Assembly: GCA_025602915.1 (NCBI GenBank)
Contig: JAHLJZ010000195.1
Location: 1 to 10,333 of the forward strand
DNA length: 10,333 bases
DNA from: Paraphysoderma sedebokerense
Taxonomy: Eukaryota; Blastocladiomycota; Physodermatomycetes; Physodermatales; Physodermataceae
Direction: 5' to 3'
The notes beneath the pieces were generated by a model. The model made no database searches, was not told the origin of the DNA, and saw only the letters and a program-made list of their open reading frames with translations. Position numbers and translations under genes: made by a program. Below are positions 7,989-10,333 of this stretch, one piece after another. Each line of letters begins with the position of its first letter. Within the stretch, counting starts at the first letter, position 1.

Positions 7989-8855
7989 CTACGCTGTGAC
8001 GGTGTTGACTGTTTTCACCGCAGCGCTAACCTTTTTACTATCGTTCTTAACCTCAAATCCCGACGCTAAAACATGTTTGCTGACTTTCTTTGTGATAAGA
8101 ATGTAATCGCTGAATGTATTAAGTGTTACGATACTCGCGAACGCATTGTGAAAAAGACTAAACAACGGCGGTTGGGCTGGGACGGGCAAAATGAGGCCAA
8201 CAATTTTGATCACTACGTATCCAGATGCTACCAACAACCGAGCGACAAGACCCGCGCTTTCTTTCTTATTTTCGACGATATAACCAATAATTCCTTTGGA
8301 TCTGTGAGTGGCCAACGTCCGAATGAACGAAAACGATAGGACGGCATTTGCAAATACTGAGATTACCGCGCCAGCTAGTGTGGCATTACGAAATGTTTGA
8401 AAGTTTGCTTGACTCATGTACCAGTCATTGCTCGGCAAATGAATCAATCCCACACAGATAAGTTGCGGTATTGCCAGAATGAATGGGACAAAATACCTCA
8501 TGACTTGTTCAATGACTGATTGTCTAAGATTGACTCGACCGACTGCAATAGCTCGTTCAATTAAGATATGATATAACGCCACCGAATAAGTCGTCCAAAA
8601 CCATTGCATGGGTTGTTGACCATTCGCTGCGACCCATGGGTCTAACGGGTTGACCATAAGGTGAACCAACAACCCAGTAAACATAACACAGGCAACAGTA
8701 CCGATTAAAAGGGCGCTGAATACAGATTTGTTTCTATGAAAGCTGTACAGGTCGTGGTTGCTGAGAATGTTTTGAGCCAATACCAAAGAGATACCAAGGA
8801 AAGTTCCAGCTAACGCTATCCTTTGGTTAGATATTACAACAAGCGAAGTGGCCAT
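7989..8855 (-). CDS. Seven-transmembrane GPCR-like protein, copy 2
   Basis: An intronless frame of 288 residues aligns end to end with the 286-residue protein at 6126-6986 with only minor length differences (for example one extra residue in the helix 4-5 loop), and most positions are identical by eye. All seven helices are kept, as is the E100-R101 at the end of helix 3 (here ERAIAVGRV), NPLDPW after helix 2, the RNAT sequon in the helix 4-5 loop, the ATHRSKG...ENKKESAGL loop between helices 5 and 6, and NTFxDYIxITKK after helix 7. Helix 5 to 7 changes are mostly conservative. The bases just before the ATG (TTTTAATAAT) are also shared with copy 1. Both copies look intact. The most likely role is a membrane receptor of unknown ligand; transporter-like function cannot be excluded. 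Confidence 0.93.
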   Translation of the reverse strand: MATSLVVISNQRIALAGTFLGISLVLAQNILSNHDLYSFHRNKSVFSALLIGTVACVMFTGLLVHLMVNPLDPWVAANGQQPMQWFWTTYSVALYHILIERAIAVGRVNLRQSVIEQVMRYFVPFILAIPQLICVGLIHLPSNDWYMSQANFQTFRNATLAGAVISVFANAVLSFSFIRTLATHRSKGIIGYIVENKKESAGLVARLLVASGYVVIKIVGLILPVPAQPPLFSLFHNAFASIVTLNTFSDYILITKKVSKHVLASGFEVKNDSKKVSAAVKTVNTVTA

Positions 8856-9180
8856 ACTATTATTAAAAGCGTTATCGGGTATTCAGTGTTTTCTGGGGCT
8901 TGAGAGGTGTGGTATTAAGTTCTACGTAAAGTGAATTGCGTTATTCTATACAAAGTGATGTCGCTTTTTTATGCAGCCAATGCCGCTGTCCTCTGTCGCT
9001 CAGGGTAACAGAATCGCATCCGGGCGCTTGCAATGCAGCGGTGAAATGCATGATGGGTAAGAACAGTTTGGTCTTCCACTCAACCATTTCAGTGCAGTAT
9101 AACGGCCATAGAGTTGACTACTATTATTCGGCAATTAATTTTCCCCTGATTCAAGGGAGTTCAGACTTCAGACCTGTTGG
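8856..9180. other. Promoter region of second 7TM gene
   Basis: The minus strand has a weak TATA-like TATAGAAT (8943-8950) about 88 bp before the ATG at 8855, close to the TATA spacing of the paralogue. A CCAAT box (8977-8981 as read on the plus strand) lies about 27 bp further up. An open frame on the plus strand at 8936-9187 begins only with TTG and has no protein-like features, so I do not call it. Confidence 0.45.
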
Positions 9181-9181
9181 A

Positions 9182-9199
9182 ACCTGATTCATCTCAGGT
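9182..9199. repeat. Short inverted repeat ACCTGA-6-TCAGGT
   Basis: Perfect 6-bp arms with a 6-nt spacer, directly beside the G-rich tract at 9208. It could be a small hairpin or a dimeric protein-binding site; chance is also possible at this length. Confidence 0.35.
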
Positions 9200-9207
9200 A
9201 GAACGCA

Positions 9208-9233
9208 GGGGGAGGGGGAGCAGGGGGAGCGGG
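9208..9233 (+). other. G-quadruplex-type purine tract
   Basis: Four G runs lie within 26 bases: 9208-9212 (G5), 9214-9218 (G5), 9223-9227 (G5) and 9231-9233 (G3), with loops of 1, 4 and 3 nt. This meets the usual G3+N1-7 rule for an intramolecular quadruplex on the plus strand. It lies about 350 bp upstream of the second 7TM gene. Confidence 0.6.
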
Positions 9234-9460
9234 AAAATCTTTAACATCCTTGAGGCCCGAACAATAGTTTAAAGGGGTCGTACCCCTCAACACGAAAATA
9301 GCGTGATGACTAAAATATTGTACTAGAGGGAGAAAAAAATATGACCGTGGGCCTCGACTATGCTAGGGGTTTTCATATTCGGTGTCATGTGTTGTAATCA
9401 ACGTAATGCTGCGTCGAAACTGAATAGTAGTTGAATGTGACCAATTGAGAACAAAATTGT

Positions 9461-9856
9461 ATGAGTCGGTTCTTCTGTGCTGCTATGTGCTGTGTGGGTG
9501 ATTGTCCTTTTTCCAGGCCCCTGAATAATTTCGACTCTGTCATTCGTCGGCGTCATTATGACCTGACCACAAAATTTCCAAGGTCAACGTTCACGGTGTG
9601 GAATAGTGAATGCGATAGCAACCAATCAAATCCTTCGTTTCGACGTAACCAAAATTTCACTAAGTTCAATCGTTGCTCTCTGCTATCGTATTCGCTATTC
9701 CACAACGGTGTCACCAACAATTACACTTTCATTGACTTCCTCTTGGACGAACAACGATACGATGTTGTTGCCTCCGTACATCCTCGAACAAGATACCACC
9801 AACTCGAATTTACCTACCTCACTCCGGCTGGGGAACCTGATGGCGTGAGAACATAG
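9461..9856 (+). CDS. Doubtful ORF, 131 aa, containing a hairpin
   Basis: An ATG-initiated frame of 131 codons runs without interruption. The predicted protein has a Cys-rich start (about residues 6-15), then a polar Asn/Arg/Ser-rich middle and a Tyr/Thr-rich end, and I recognise no family. A 24-bp inverted repeat (9597-9620 and 9681-9704) lies inside the frame, which is unusual for coding sequence. An overlapping second frame (9606-9848) and a 50-codon minus-strand stretch are also open. It could be a small gene, a degenerate mobile element, or a non-coding hairpin transcript. I give coding a low probability. Confidence 0.2.
   Translation: MSRFFCAAMCCVGDCPFSRPLNNFDSVIRRRHYDLTTKFPRSTFTVWNSECDSNQSNPSFRRNQNFTKFNRCSLLSYSLFHNGVTNNYTFIDFLLDEQRYDVVASVHPRTRYHQLEFTYLTPAGEPDGVRT
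9597..9704 (+). repeat. 24-bp inverted repeat with 60-nt loop, RNA-hairpin-like
   Basis: The arms 9597-9620 and 9681-9704 are reverse complements at 22 of 24 positions. The two differences are T against G and G against T across the stem, so in plus-strand RNA both become G-U wobble pairs and the stem is unbroken; in minus-strand RNA they would be A-C mismatches. Such a bias suggests either selection for a plus-strand RNA fold or two C-to-T/G-to-A changes in an older perfect repeat. It could be a small-RNA precursor or a tiny MITE-like element. Confidence 0.6.
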
Positions 9857-9905
9857 TGACAGTCAACTGGAAACTGCGGGTAGCCTAAGGTGGAAAACGA
9901 AGGGA

Positions 9906-9911
9906 TATAAA
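9906..9911 (+). promoter_or_regulatory. TATA box ahead of candidate exon
   Basis: TATAAA in the context GATATAAAG lies 63 bp before the ATG at 9969, nearly copying the context and spacing seen before the gene at 4031. Confidence 0.45.
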
Positions 9912-9968
9912 GGGAAGCGAACTATATATCAAGTCGTCCATTGTCTATATTTTATCTAGTATTACATT

Positions 9969-10033
9969 ATGTACCCATCGCACAAACACTGTATTAATAC
10001 CACGGCATGTAGTCTGTTTCACTCATCCAAAGG
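9969..10033 (+). CDS. Candidate first exon of a gene running past the window (partial)
   Basis: An ATG at 9969 opens 21 codons plus two bases, starting MYPSHKHCIN, and ends at a perfect splice donor GTAAGT (10034-10039). A TATA box at 9906 gives correct promoter spacing. The peptide has no recognisable domain and no hydrophobic signal sequence, so the product is unknown. No acceptor can be chosen within the remaining 290 bases, most of which are occupied by an inverted-repeat element. An alternative is a chance ATG and donor. Confidence 0.3.
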
Positions 10034-10049
10034 GTAAGTGAGATTTTAA

Positions 10050-10306
10050 ATGTACCTTTTTCAAGGACAAATAAAATTGGTTTAATTCCCCTAATCTGAC
10101 CGTGAACGCACCCTAAAGTTCAATCTAATGAAGTTCGGTGAAAACTGGCTTAGTTTCGTTGAGGTGGCGTAGGAGAAGGCCTTCGAATGTGCGGCGGAAC
10201 ATAACTGTAAGGGACACTGGTCGGAAATCGTCAATTGTGGATGCTTCAGGCGTTAGGTTAGGTTAGGGGAATTAAACCAATTTTATTGTCCTTGAAAAAG
10301 GTACAT
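10050..10306. mobile_element. MITE-like element with 44/45-bp terminal inverted repeats
   Basis: The left arm 10050-10094 (starting ATGTACCTTTTTCAAGGAC) is the reverse complement of the right arm 10263-10306, identical except for one extra A in the left arm. The span is 257 bp, with about 168 bp between the arms and no coding frame, so it must be non-autonomous. If the outer boundary is set at CCTTTTTC, a TA dinucleotide flanks each end (10053-10054 and 10302-10303), as for Tc1/mariner-type insertions; because the ATG/CAT outside also pairs, the exact ends and the target duplication are uncertain. The near-perfect arms suggest recent insertion. Confidence 0.65.
10253..10267 (+). repeat. TTAGG x3 short tandem repeat
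   Basis: Three tandem TTAGG units run into the start of the right inverted-repeat arm of the element (arm begins at 10263). The left arm lacks the matching units, so it appears to be internal microsatellite growth. It resembles a telomere-like repeat but is far too short to call telomeric. Confidence 0.45.
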
Positions 10307-10333
10307 CGATGTGTCTCAACCACCCTAGGGATC

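Larger units (their letters stand above)
9181..9460. other. Non-coding spacer
   Basis: No gene is visible. Besides the G-rich tract there is a compact inverted repeat, TTGAGG (9250-9255) against CCTCAA (9285-9290), with an inner GGGGT/ACCCC stem around 9274-9286. Such a nested hairpin might form in RNA, but no transcript can be assigned. Confidence 0.45.

Noticed and set aside
6126-8855. 7TM proteins as opsins
   Set aside because: Retinal-binding rhodopsins need a Lys in helix 7. Here helix 7 has none; the only conserved membrane Lys (216) is in helix 6, and no rhodopsin helix G motif is visible.
8936-9187. An 83-codon plus-strand frame upstream of the second 7TM gene
   Set aside because: It starts only at TTG, overlaps the inferred minus-strand promoter elements and has no protein-like pattern.
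1-10333. Bacterial operon or CRISPR content
   Set aside because: No regular spaced repeats, Shine-Dalgarno-linked gene strings or sigma-type promoters are seen; introns, TATA boxes and AATAAA signals mark a eukaryote.

Overview
The window looks like nuclear DNA of a eukaryote, most likely a fungus and perhaps an early-diverging one. Genes are interrupted by short GT-AG introns (56 to 114 nt), several have a TATA box 45-90 bp before the ATG, and AATAAA signals follow stop codons. One gene encodes a Thr/Pro-rich protein with a GPI-anchor-like tail, typical of fungal cell surfaces. I saw no tRNA, rRNA, CRISPR array or bacterial-type operon. The lineage is inferred from gene style, not from a marker gene.

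Layout. (1) 451-2051, + strand: a two-exon gene for a 511-residue protein with two SMP (seed maturation protein)-like motifs and a long charged disordered tail ending in a basic nuclear-localisation-like patch. A perfect CRE palindrome and a TATA box precede it. (2) 2240-3405, - strand, convergent with gene 1: a three-exon orthologue-like ZNF511 C2H2 zinc-finger protein. (3) 3406-4030: a divergent intergenic region, GC-rich in the middle. (4) 4031-5754, + strand: a five-exon secreted protein with six cysteines, a beta-rich domain, a Thr-rich stalk and a GPI-like tail. (5) 6126-6986 and 7989-8855, both - strand: two intronless tandem paralogues for seven-transmembrane proteins with a conserved Glu-Arg at the end of helix 3, as in class A GPCRs. 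About 1 kb separates them, holding a promoter and an ORF-dense stretch I could not assign. (6) 8856-9968: mostly non-coding, with a G-quadruplex-type tract and a 24-bp inverted repeat whose only two mismatches become G-U pairs in + strand RNA. (7) 9906-10033: a TATA box, ATG and short candidate first exon with a perfect splice donor, followed by a 257-bp element with 44/45-bp terminal inverted repeats that looks like a non-autonomous DNA transposon (MITE).

The genes do not form an evident pathway. A surface GPI protein and two 7TM receptor-like proteins lie side by side, but a functional link is only speculation. The most informative items are the tandem 7TM pair, the hairpin with G-U wobbles, the inverted-repeat element in a possible intron, and the SMP-like/disordered fusion under a CRE.
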